A DNA stretch of 64,000 nucleotides from Paraburkholderia sp. BL9I2N2 (GTDB lineage Bacteria > Pseudomonadota > Gammaproteobacteria > Burkholderiales > Burkholderiaceae). The stretch lies in NCBI RefSeq assembly GCF_004339745.1, contig NZ_SMGP01000006.1:62001-126000 (forward strand). Reading direction: 5' to 3'. Made by a program: the position numbers and the translations under genes. Below, one piece after another: positions 45,532-53,337 of this stretch (position 1 is its first letter; every line of letters starts with the position of its first letter). The notes below the pieces were generated by a model that saw nothing but the letters and a program-made list of their open reading frames with translations, did no database searches and had not been told where the DNA came from.

Positions 45532-46278
45532 CTATCGCCGCTTCTGCGCAAGGAGCAAAGGGCCGGAAGACTGCCCTGCGCGTTTCAGGAGCAAGTGCCC
45601 CTGCCCTTCAACCAACAGCTTCCTGGCGATTTCCGCCACCCCGCTGACGTGCGTGACAGCGGCGCTGCGCGCGGCGACCGCGTCCGCCGCGCGTATCGCG
45701 GCCAGGATCTGACGCATTTCCAGAACCGCCTGGCTGCCGCGATCGTCGGACGCGATGGTCAACGCTCGCAGGCGGTTGATTCTTGCCGTCAGCGACTGGA
45801 CGATTTCCCACGCGACATGTTTGTGGCCCGCGGTGAACATGCGCTCGTAAAACGCTGTCGTGAAGGCCAGCACTGCACGATAGTCCCGGTCATCGAAAGC
45901 GAGCTGAATGCTGTCGATCAGTGCGTCCAGATCGTCGACGGTGCGTGTGTCGGCAAGCCGCGCACAGGCGGACGCCGCTTCGCCCTCCAGCAGGCCGCGA
46001 ATTTCGTAAATTTCCGTTGCGGTCTTGAGATCGAGCACGGCAACGATGGGCCCCTGATTCGGCAGGGTATCGACGAGCCCCTCCGTCTCCAGATGGCGCA
46101 GCACTTCGCGCACCACCGTGCGGCTCACGCCCAGCTCTTCACACAAGGTCCGCTCGACCAACCGGGCGCCTGGCTGAAAACGCGCATCCAGGATGGCGCT
46201 ACGCATTTTCTCGAGCACAAGCGCTCTGAGCGTGGTCGTTCGGCGCTCGACTTTCAGGGACGAGATCGGTTCGTGCAT
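45532..46278 (-). CDS. GntR/FadR-family regulator (FCD domain), copy 1
   Basis: A 248-residue regulator: winged HTH at residues 13-80 (RSAILDARFQPGARLVERTLCEELGVSRTVVREVLRHLETEGLVDTLPNQG), FCD effector domain from about 90. It lies 12 bases behind the ABC ATPase gene, so it is part of the transporter operon. It is a close paralogue of the regulator at 52.6 kb; both may read the TGG-N4-CCA boxes. Confidence 0.9.
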   Translation of the reverse strand: MHEPISSLKVERRTTTLRALVLEKMRSAILDARFQPGARLVERTLCEELGVSRTVVREVLRHLETEGLVDTLPNQGPIVAVLDLKTATEIYEIRGLLEGEAASACARLADTRTVDDLDALIDSIQLAFDDRDYRAVLAFTTAFYERMFTAGHKHVAWEIVQSLTARINRLRALTIASDDRGSQAVLEMRQILAAIRAADAVAARSAAVTHVSGVAEIARKLLVEGQGHLLLKRAGQSSGPLLLAQKRR

Positions 46279-46290
46279 TGCTGTATCCGA

Positions 46291-47379
46291 TCAAGCCTGC
46301 GCGAACAGCCTCGTGTCGCGCGCGTCCCAGTCGATCCAGGCCTGCGTGCCGACGACGATCCCGCTGTCCCGATGATCTCCCGCAGGCATCCGCACTGACA
46401 TGTCCTGTGCCCACGGCGTCGTCACCGAGTAGTGCATGGCGTCGCCGAGATAGGTGATGTCTCGCACGGTCACTGGCAAGCCCGCCGTGTTTTTCGCCGC
46501 CCCGGCAGCGCGAATGCGGATCTGCTCGGGGCGAACCATCAGCGTGCCGTCGCCGCCCACGGAAAGCGTGGCATCGCCGGTGGCCGCGATTGCATGGCCG
46601 CTCGGGAAGACGGCGCTCGATTGCGCCGCGTCGCGCGCGGTGATACGAACAGGCAGGAAGTTCGAATTGCCAATGAAGTTGGCGACGAAGCGCGAAGCCG
46701 GATTTTCATAGAGCTCTTCGCCGGTTCCGCATTGTTCGATGCAGCCCTTGTTGAACACAGCGATACGATCCGAAAGACGCAACGCCTCTTCCTGGTCGTG
46801 CGTCACGTAGAGAATCGTCACGCCAGTCTCCTGGTGGATGCGGCGCAGTTCGAGCTGGATTTCCTCGCGAAGCTTCTTGTCGAGCGCGGACAACGGTTCG
46901 TCCATCAGCAGCACAGGCGGGTCGTACGCCAGCGCGCGTGCAATCGCCACCCGCTGTTGCTGGCCGCCCGAGAGCTGGCCCGGCATGCGATCGCGGAACT
47001 CCGCGAGATGAAGCAGCGCGAGCATCTGCTCGACCTTCTTCTTGATCTCCGCCTCGGGGCGGCGGCGCACCCGCAAGGGGAAAGCCACGTTTTGCCCGAC
47101 GGTGAGATGCGGAAACAGCGTGTAGCGCTGAAACACCATGCCAATGTTGCGTTTATTGGGCGCGACCGACAGCAGCGGTTTGCCGTCGAGCAGCACGCGA
47201 CCCTCAGTCGGCTCCTGAAAACCCGCGACGATATAAAGCGTCGTGCTCTTGCCCGAGCCCGACGGCCCGAGGAAGGTCATGAACTCGCCCTTGCGCACAT
47301 CGAGCGAAACCTGGTCGATGGCAACGACGTCGTCGTAGGTCTTACGCAGGCGCTGGATTTGCAGGAATGCGGAAGTCAT
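46291..47379 (-). CDS. potA: ABC transporter ATP-binding protein (PotA type)
   Basis: A 362-residue ATPase for a spermidine/putrescine-type importer. Walker A GPSGSGKST, signature [14 protein letters not shown], Walker B VLLMDEPLSALD, H-loop VTHDQEEAL and a C-terminal TOBE domain (RPEQIRIRAAG). Last transport gene of the operon SBP-permease-permease-ATPase. Substrate not certain; PotA-type importers take polyamines and other small amines or acids. Confidence 0.9.
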   Translation of the reverse strand: MTSAFLQIQRLRKTYDDVVAIDQVSLDVRKGEFMTFLGPSGSGKSTTLYIVAGFQEPTEGRVLLDGKPLLSVAPNKRNIGMVFQRYTLFPHLTVGQNVAFPLRVRRRPEAEIKKKVEQMLALLHLAEFRDRMPGQLSGGQQQRVAIARALAYDPPVLLMDEPLSALDKKLREEIQLELRRIHQETGVTILYVTHDQEEALRLSDRIAVFNKGCIEQCGTGEELYENPASRFVANFIGNSNFLPVRITARDAAQSSAVFPSGHAIAATGDATLSVGGDGTLMVRPEQIRIRAAGAAKNTAGLPVTVRDITYLGDAMHYSVTTPWAQDMSVRMPAGDHRDSGIVVGTQAWIDWDARDTRLFAQA

Positions 47380-47404
47380 GGCTAATCACCTCATTGTTCG
47401 GGCG

Positions 47405-48199
47405 TTATCGGGCGCGGCGCAACACTGCGCCCGCCAACATCAAAACAGTCGTCAGTCCGACGAGCAGCGAGGATGCTGCCGCGACGACGGGAGTCAGGTC
47501 CTGCCGCAGCGTCGCCCAGATGCGCACGGGCAGCGTCTGCAAGGTCGGACTCGACATGAAGATCGACACCACCACCTCGTCCCACGACGCCAGGAACGCG
47601 AAGATCGCCGCGGCGAACAGGCCAAGCCGGATCGCAGGCAATGTCACGCGCAGCTTCACTTCGAGCGGCGATGCCCCGCAGATCAATGCTGCGTCTTCCA
47701 GTGCGGTATCGAAGCTCGACAGCGAGTTGCTGATTGAAATGATCGAAAACGGCAAGGCGATGATTAGATGGCCGATCACGAAGCCAGTCATCGTGCCGGT
47801 CAGGCCGATGCGCAGAAAGAACGCATAGAGCGCCACAGCCAGCACCACCACGGGCAGCACCATCGGCGTCAGAAAAAACGCCTTCACCGCGTTGCGTCCG
47901 CGAAACTTGCCGCGAACGAGCGCAAGCGATGCAAGAAAACCGATCAGCACGGACAGCACTGTCACGATCACCGCGAGCTTGGCGCTCGTGATCAGCGAAT
48001 CGAGCCATCCCGGGTCGGTGAAAAGCTGGCGGTACCACTCCAGCGTCCAGCCCGGCGGCGGAAAGATCAGCCACTGCGAATCGCCGAACGACAACGCGAC
48101 GATGAACACGATGGGCAACAGAAGAAACAGTGCAACGGCAGCGCCGATTGCAAGCAGCGCCCAGCGCAACGCACCTAAACGGTCGAAATCGAGCAACAT
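47405..48199 (-). CDS. potC: ABC transporter permease (PotC type)
   Basis: A 264-residue inner-membrane permease with six hydrophobic segments and the EAA motif region EDAALICGASPLEVKLRVTLPAI contacting the ATPase. Starts 1 base after the partner permease. Family PotC/YdcV. Confidence 0.9.
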   Translation of the reverse strand: MLLDFDRLGALRWALLAIGAAVALFLLLPIVFIVALSFGDSQWLIFPPPGWTLEWYRQLFTDPGWLDSLITSAKLAVIVTVLSVLIGFLASLALVRGKFRGRNAVKAFFLTPMVLPVVVLAVALYAFFLRIGLTGTMTGFVIGHLIIALPFSIISISNSLSSFDTALEDAALICGASPLEVKLRVTLPAIRLGLFAAAIFAFLASWDEVVVSIFMSSPTLQTLPVRIWATLRQDLTPVVAAASSLLVGLTTVLMLAGAVLRRAR

Positions 48200-48200
48200 G

Positions 48201-49085
48201 TCAAAGGCCTCCAGCAGTGGCGCGCGCGCCGCCTGTGAACCGCAGTTGAAGCGCGTAGAGCGAGAGCGTCACGGCGAGCAGCACGAAGGCTGCGGCACCG
48301 GCGAGACCCCAGTTCAACAACTCCTGCACGAGCTGGGCCACCAGTTCGGCGAGCATCATGTATTGCGCGCCGCCGAGCAATGCGGGGGTCACGAAGTAGC
48401 CGAGGGCCATGACAAACACCATCAATGCGCCCGATGCGATGCCCGGCATCGCCAATGGCACAAGAATGCGCCAGAAGGCCTGCCAGCGACTCGCGCCGCA
48501 GACCGCCGCAGCGCGCAGTGTCGAGGGATCGATGCTGCGCAGCGTCGCGTGCAACGGCATGACGAGAAATGGCAGCATGATGTACGTCATGCCGATCGTC
48601 ACACCGATCAGGTTGTTCACGAGCGGAAGCGGCTCGTGGATGAGGCCGATCGCCATTAACATGCGGTTGATCGGGCCCGTCGACTGAAGCAGAACCATCC
48701 AGGCAAACGTGCGCGCCAGCAGGTTGGTCCACATCGAAAGCAGCATGATCGAAAACAGCAACGAACTCAGTCTGCGCGGCGCAATCGCGAGCAGCCATGC
48801 GGTCGGGAAACCGATCGCCACCGTCACCACGGTCACGACGGTCGCGACCAGGAACGTGTTGCCGAACACGCGCAGGTAGGTGGACGAGCCGAGAAGCTGC
48901 TCGTAGTTGTGCAGCCCCGGTGTGGGCTCCAGCACGCTGCGCAGCAGGAGCGAAAGCACCGGCAGCATGAAGAAGATCACGAGGAGCACGAGCCCCGGTA
49001 TCAACAGGCGAATGTTGCGCCAGTCGCGACGCCGACGCGTGGGTGTCGCCGGCGGATGGGCCGCGGTACTCAGAACATTGGGCAT
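48201..49085 (-). CDS. potB: ABC transporter permease (PotB type)
   Basis: A 294-residue permease, six membrane helices, with a cytoplasmic N-terminus (MPNVLSTAAHPPATPTRRRR) and the EAA-loop AAAVCGASRWQAFWRILVPLAMPG. Pairs with the PotC-type permease. The binding-protein gene ends 80 bases upstream. Confidence 0.9.
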   Translation of the reverse strand: MPNVLSTAAHPPATPTRRRRDWRNIRLLIPGLVLLVIFFMLPVLSLLLRSVLEPTPGLHNYEQLLGSSTYLRVFGNTFLVATVVTVVTVAIGFPTAWLLAIAPRRLSSLLFSIMLLSMWTNLLARTFAWMVLLQSTGPINRMLMAIGLIHEPLPLVNNLIGVTIGMTYIMLPFLVMPLHATLRSIDPSTLRAAAVCGASRWQAFWRILVPLAMPGIASGALMVFVMALGYFVTPALLGGAQYMMLAELVAQLVQELLNWGLAGAAAFVLLAVTLSLYALQLRFTGGARATAGGL

Positions 49086-49165
49086 GGTATCTCCTGCATT
49101 CTCCAGTTGCTGCTACGCGCCTTCTGCCTGACCGCCGCTTCGGGGCACGCCTCTTTCGCTGACGC

Positions 49166-50197
49166 TTATTTCGATTGCCACGCGTACCAGCGCTTCGCAA
49201 TCGCGTCGCGATTGTCCGCCCAGTACTTCATGTCCAGGTCGATCTGGGAGGTCTTGTACTGGTCCGGCATCGTCTTCGCGACTGCAGCAGGCATCAGCGC
49301 CGCCGACTTCACGTTGATCGGCGCGTAGCCCGTATCCTGCGCGAACTTTGCCTGCGCCTGCGGACTCGTCGCGACGGCGAGGAACTTCATCGCCTCGGCC
49401 TTGTGCTTCGCGCCCTTCGGGATCACGAGCATGTCCGCGGCAGTCAGGTTCTGGTTCCACGAAACGCCGACCGGCACGCCCGTCTGTTCGAGCGCATGCA
49501 GACGGCCGTTCCAGAACATGCCGACGGGCGCCTCTCCCGATGCGAGCAGTTGCTGCGACTGTGCGCCGCCGCTCCACCAGACGATGTCGCTCTTGATCGA
49601 GTCGAGCTTTTTAAATGCGCGGTCGAGGTCGAGGGGATAGAGTTTGTCCGGCTGCACGCCGTCGGCAAGCAGCGCAATTTCGAGCACGCCGGGTGCGGAC
49701 CACTTGTAGAACGTTCGTTTGCCGGGAAATTTCTTCGTGTCGAACAGATCGGCCCACGCCTGCGGCTGCGCGCCCTTGAAGCTCGATTTGTTATAGCCGA
49801 GTACGAACGAGTAATAGAAGCTGCCCACCGCATCGGCGCTCGAGAAGCGTGGATCGAGCTCGCCCTTCTTGACCACGGTGTAGTCGATAGGCTCGATCAG
49901 CCCTGCCTTTTGCGCGGCATAGGCAAAGTCGCCCTCGACGTCGACGACGTCCCAGCTAACATTGCCGCTGTCCACCATCGCCTTGAGCTTGCCGTAGTCG
50001 GTCGGACCATCCATCAGCACGGTGATGCCGCTCCCCTGGGTGAAAGGCTGCGCCCAGTCCTTTTGCTGCGACGATTGCGTCGTGCCGCCCCAACTCGTGA
50101 ACACGATGGGATCTGCGGCAAGCGCCGGCGTCGCCATGAACGCTGCCGCGCACAGCGCGAACAGCGGAGAAATCATCAGACTGCGGGTGCGGGTCAT
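49166..50197 (-). CDS. potD: ABC transporter periplasmic substrate-binding protein (PotD type)
   Basis: A 343-residue binding protein. Start at 50197 (MTRTRSLMI) with AGGA upstream; signal peptide to about residue 27 (FMATPALAADP). Mature start PIVFTSWGGTTQSSQQKDWAQPF and the domains of the PotD/PotF family (WDVVDVEGDFAYAAQKAGLIEPIDY). The Trp/Asp cage of polyamine binders cannot be confirmed by eye. First gene of the importer operon. Confidence 0.9.
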   Translation of the reverse strand: MTRTRSLMISPLFALCAAAFMATPALAADPIVFTSWGGTTQSSQQKDWAQPFTQGSGITVLMDGPTDYGKLKAMVDSGNVSWDVVDVEGDFAYAAQKAGLIEPIDYTVVKKGELDPRFSSADAVGSFYYSFVLGYNKSSFKGAQPQAWADLFDTKKFPGKRTFYKWSAPGVLEIALLADGVQPDKLYPLDLDRAFKKLDSIKSDIVWWSGGAQSQQLLASGEAPVGMFWNGRLHALEQTGVPVGVSWNQNLTAADMLVIPKGAKHKAEAMKFLAVATSPQAQAKFAQDTGYAPINVKSAALMPAAVAKTMPDQYKTSQIDLDMKYWADNRDAIAKRWYAWQSK

Positions 50198-50435
50198 ATC
50201 GGTATCCTTCAAGTCGGTTTGGTCGCGCTAAATTGACTGCGTGGTCGTCGAATCGGTCGTCTCTGCGGCCAACGGCGAAGAACGCGCTGGCTTCATGTTG
50301 CTGTTTTCCATCTTTTCCTTTGTCTCCCCACTGCGATGCCAGATTGATGGATCTTTTTGGTGGATTAACCCAAGACAAGCCGGTCGTCGCAAAGCGTATC
50401 CGGATGACGGCGGCAGCCGTGCGACACCGGGCATC

Positions 50436-51392
50436 TCAATGCGTTGTCGCGAGCGTCTGGACTTGTCCCGCCTCTGTGTCGCCGACGTAGATGCCGAAGG
50501 CGTCCTCGCTGCGCTCGCGCACATAGCGCTGCAGCATCGAGCGCACGGCGTCGTCGCGCAGTTCGCTCCATGGAATCAGTGGCAGCGGGACGATGTGGAT
50601 CGCACTGTCCATCATGGCCGCAAGGCTGCTGCTCACGCGCCCCCGGTAATAGACGTGGACACTCGCCGACGGACCGCTACCCGATTCGAACACGGCAAAA
50701 ATGAAATCGAGATGCGCGGTGAGACCGAGCTTCGCCAGCACGCCGCGCAGGCTCCCCGCATCGCTTTCGGGTTCGAGCTTGACGCCGGTCGGCAACTGCA
50801 AACCGTCTTTCGTTTCAAGCAGCACCAGGCCGTCGCGATGTTCGAGAATTGCGCCGACCTGGGCGCGCGCGCCGGTTGCCGCGAGCGCGTCCTGCGAGAG
50901 ACTGAAGTTCACGTACGCGCCACGGCAGTAACCCAACGGCGACGAATTCGTATGCACGAAGTCCACCACGCGTCCGATCAGAATGATGTGATCGCCGGCA
51001 TCCACGACGTCGTGCGTCCTGCAATCGAACGTGGCCGCCGCGCCCTCCATGACCGGCGCGCCCGTTGCACGGACGCGCCATGAGACCTGCGCGAATTTGT
51101 CGACCGACTTCGACGCGAAGACGCCCGACACGGCCTTCTGCTCCCCCGCCAGCACGCTGACTGCGAAGTGATTCGTGGTGGCAAAGACCGCATGGCTCGA
51201 CGCGCTCTTCGCGATGCACACGAGGATCAGCGGCGGATCGAGCGAAACCGAGGCGAACGAGTTGGCCGTGAAGCCGCGCGGGGAACCGTCCGGCTGGATC
51301 GTCGTGACAACAGTCACACCGGTGACGAATGCGCCGAGTGCGCGGCGAAATTCGAGTGTGTCGAAAGTCTGTTCGATGATCGGCTCAGACAT
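50436..51392 (-). CDS. Flavin reductase with C-terminal Nudix-like domain, copy B
   Basis: A 318-residue paralogue of the reductase at 34.6 kb. Start at 51392 (MSEPIIEQ), overlapping the hydrolase end by 8 bases. N-terminal split-barrel flavin reductase (FRRALGAFVTGVTVVTT, GFTANSFASVSLDPPLILVCIAKSA, DHIILIGRVVDFV). From about 175 a Nudix-like domain (VGAILEHRDGLVLLETKDGLQLPTG) with the Nudix box lost. It would serve a monooxygenase encoded elsewhere, the LLM enzyme at 35.5 kb being the best partner. 50198-50435 is its gap to the importer genes and holds no gene. Confidence 0.85.
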   Translation of the reverse strand: MSEPIIEQTFDTLEFRRALGAFVTGVTVVTTIQPDGSPRGFTANSFASVSLDPPLILVCIAKSASSHAVFATTNHFAVSVLAGEQKAVSGVFASKSVDKFAQVSWRVRATGAPVMEGAAATFDCRTHDVVDAGDHIILIGRVVDFVHTNSSPLGYCRGAYVNFSLSQDALAATGARAQVGAILEHRDGLVLLETKDGLQLPTGVKLEPESDAGSLRGVLAKLGLTAHLDFIFAVFESGSGPSASVHVYYRGRVSSSLAAMMDSAIHIVPLPLIPWSELRDDAVRSMLQRYVRERSEDAFGIYVGDTEAGQVQTLATTH

Positions 51393-52287
51393 GGTCTTTC
51401 CCCACGTTCGTTGCATTTGCCCCGTTTCGTTGCGCTGCTTCGGCGAAAAAAGCGAGCAGGCGTGCGGTGACTTCTTCTGGATGGCTAACGTTCATCATAT
51501 GACGCGCACCCGCAATCACCTCGGCCCGACCGAACGGCGCGGCCTCTGCCATCGCCCTCGACATGTCCGGACTCGAGTTCAGATCTAGCTCGGCGGTCAG
51601 GAACAAGGCGGGCACGGCAAGGCTCGTCAGCCGGCCAACGTGGACGTCGTCCGAGCAGGCGAAGAGACCGTAAGTCCGCGCATAGCCGACCGGATCGACC
51701 GAGAGCAGCAGGTGGCGCACCGCTTGCGCCGCCTGCGTCAGATGCGCCGGCACCGGGTCACCGAACCAGCGTTTGAGCGTGGCATCGACGCCCGCATTCC
51801 CGCCCGTATCGACCGGTGCATCGCCCAGCGTCGCGGCGCGCGACATCACCGCTTCGCGCTGTGCGGTCGAGCGGTCGTAGACCGCGTTCAGTGCAGCGAC
51901 GCTCAGCGTGCGCGGCGTGCGAGTCAGCGCGAATTCGAGTGCAACGAGCGCGCCCATCGAGTGTCCCACGACGTGAGCACGCGCAATGTCGAGCCCGTCG
52001 AGCAGGTGTTCGAGCTGGGCGGCGTAATCATCGAGCGTGGGCTTGGCGGGAGGCAGAACACTGGCGCCGTGACCGAGCATGTCGTAGACAACGACTTCGT
52101 AGTTCGCCGCCGTCAACGGCTCGATCTGCGGCAACCACACGCTCTGATTCATCCCCACGCCGTGAATCAGGACAACGGTCGCACGTGATTCGCCTGACTT
52201 CGGCGCATGCACGCGGTAGCTCGTCCCTGCAATCTCGCCGCGCGCGGCGGCAAGCCTGGGCGTCCGGTCAGGATTCATTCGGCTCAT
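51385..52287 (-). CDS. Alpha/beta hydrolase (serine type), copy B
   Basis: A hydrolase of about 300 residues paralogous to the one at 33.8 kb: LIHGVGMNQSVW, VVGHSMGALVAL (nucleophile serine) and GARHMMNVSHPEE (catalytic histidine). The start could be 52296, 52287 or 52278; GGAG lies just before. It overlaps the flavin reductase start by 8 bases. Directly upstream lies a perfect ATGG-N4-CCAT box. Inference: works on the same or a related product as copy A. Confidence 0.85.
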   Translation of the reverse strand: MSRMNPDRTPRLAAARGEIAGTSYRVHAPKSGESRATVVLIHGVGMNQSVWLPQIEPLTAANYEVVVYDMLGHGASVLPPAKPTLDDYAAQLEHLLDGLDIARAHVVGHSMGALVALEFALTRTPRTLSVAALNAVYDRSTAQREAVMSRAATLGDAPVDTGGNAGVDATLKRWFGDPVPAHLTQAAQAVRHLLLSVDPVGYARTYGLFACSDDVHVGRLTSLAVPALFLTAELDLNSSPDMSRAMAEAAPFGRAEVIAGARHMMNVSHPEEVTARLLAFFAEAAQRNGANATNVGKDHV

Positions 52288-52571
52288 GCTCCACAAGATT
52301 ATGGTATGCCATACTACAGCAAACTTTTCTCGTCAAAATATTATGGAATACCATAATTTCGAAGGAAGAACTGGCTGGCATGGACGTTGCCGACGACACG
52401 CGGTTGCCGGACGGAGCCTCGCGGCCGGGGTCGAGCGAAGACGACGCCGCGAGCGAACGGCGCCTTATCGGGAGTGAAGTGGGGAGTGGTTGGCGGCTCG
52501 GAAGGAGCGCGTCGGCCGGCCGCGGAATGGCGGCCAGAGACAAACGGTGGAGAACCGTCAGGCCGTTCGCG
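52288..52571. promoter_or_regulatory. Control region with two strong TGG-N4-CCA palindromes
   Basis: ATGGTATGCCAT at 52301-52312 and the long palindrome ATTATGGAATACCATAAT at 52340-52357 (core 52343-52354). They lie upstream of the leftward hydrolase and beyond the stop of the FCD regulator gene. The local AT-richness fits a promoter. The rest of the stretch to 52571 holds no supported gene. Confidence 0.75.
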
Positions 52572-53258
52572 TCAAGCTTCGGCCACCCCTTCGCTTCGTT
52601 GAGCAAGCGCCGCAAGCGCAAGCTCCGCCGTGCGCCGGATATGCGCGATCGAGGCGGAAAACGCGGCATCGCCGTCGCGCCGTTCGATGGCATCAAGCAT
52701 CATGTTCATCTCGCTATTTGACTCCTGGCTGCGTCCCGGCGTGGCTATCGTGAGTGCGCGCAATCGATTGATCCGCGCATTGAGCGTCTTGACCACGGCT
52801 AGGGAGACGGTCCGTTGCGCGCCCTCGAACAACGCCTCATAAAAGTGTTCCGTGTAGGCGAGCACCGCTGGCAGGTCCTTGACCTGGAACGCCGCTTCGA
52901 TCTGTTTGCGGATCTCCCGCAGTCGCCTCACGAGTTCGGGTGTGGACTGCTCGGCACACGCGCGTGCGGCATTCGCCTCCAGTAGCCCGCGCAGTTCGTA
53001 GATTTCGCTAACCTGACCGGCATTCAGTTGCGCGACGACCGGCCCTTGGCGCGCGATGACATCCACCAGCCCCTCGGTCTCGAGGTGCCGCAATACCTCG
53101 CGCACAATCGTGCGGCTCACCCCCAACTCATCGCACAGCGTGCGTTCGACGAGGCGTGCGCCCGGCTGGAAATACCCCTGCACAATTGCGTCGCGCAGCT
53201 TGTCCAGCGTCAGTTCGCGAAGGGTTTTGGTTTCGCGAACAACTTTGAGATCTGACAT
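52572..53258 (-). CDS. GntR/FadR-family regulator (FCD domain), copy 2
   Basis: A 228-residue regulator. Winged HTH (LRDAIVQGYFQPGARLVERTLCDELGVSRTIVREVLRHLETEGLVDVIARQG) nearly identical to that of the 45.5-kb copy; FCD domain from about 85 (EIYELRGLLEANAARACAEQ), with a distinct C-terminus. It reads leftward into the operator region of the hydrolase-reductase pair. A TGG-N4-CCA box lies 54 bases upstream of its own start, suggesting autoregulation. Confidence 0.92.
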   Translation of the reverse strand: MSDLKVVRETKTLRELTLDKLRDAIVQGYFQPGARLVERTLCDELGVSRTIVREVLRHLETEGLVDVIARQGPVVAQLNAGQVSEIYELRGLLEANAARACAEQSTPELVRRLREIRKQIEAAFQVKDLPAVLAYTEHFYEALFEGAQRTVSLAVVKTLNARINRLRALTIATPGRSQESNSEMNMMLDAIERRDGDAAFSASIAHIRRTAELALAALAQRSEGVAEA

Positions 53259-53311
53259 AAGTAAAAAGTGGACAGAGAAAGCTCGGGCCGCACCATGGCA
53301 TGACCGGGAGC

Positions 53312-53323
53312 GTGGAATGCCAT
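53312..53323. promoter_or_regulatory. TGG-N4-CCA operator upstream of FCD regulator copy 2
   Basis: GTGGAATGCCAT; a weaker half-match (ATGGCATGACCG) lies at 53294-53305. Same core as the boxes at 33.1 and 52.3 kb. Confidence 0.6.
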
Positions 53324-53337
53324 ATTATCCACCATAA

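Noticed and set aside
48175-49200. 341-codon leftward frame across the PotB-type permease
   Set aside because: Arg-rich shadow of the permease in another frame of the same strand.
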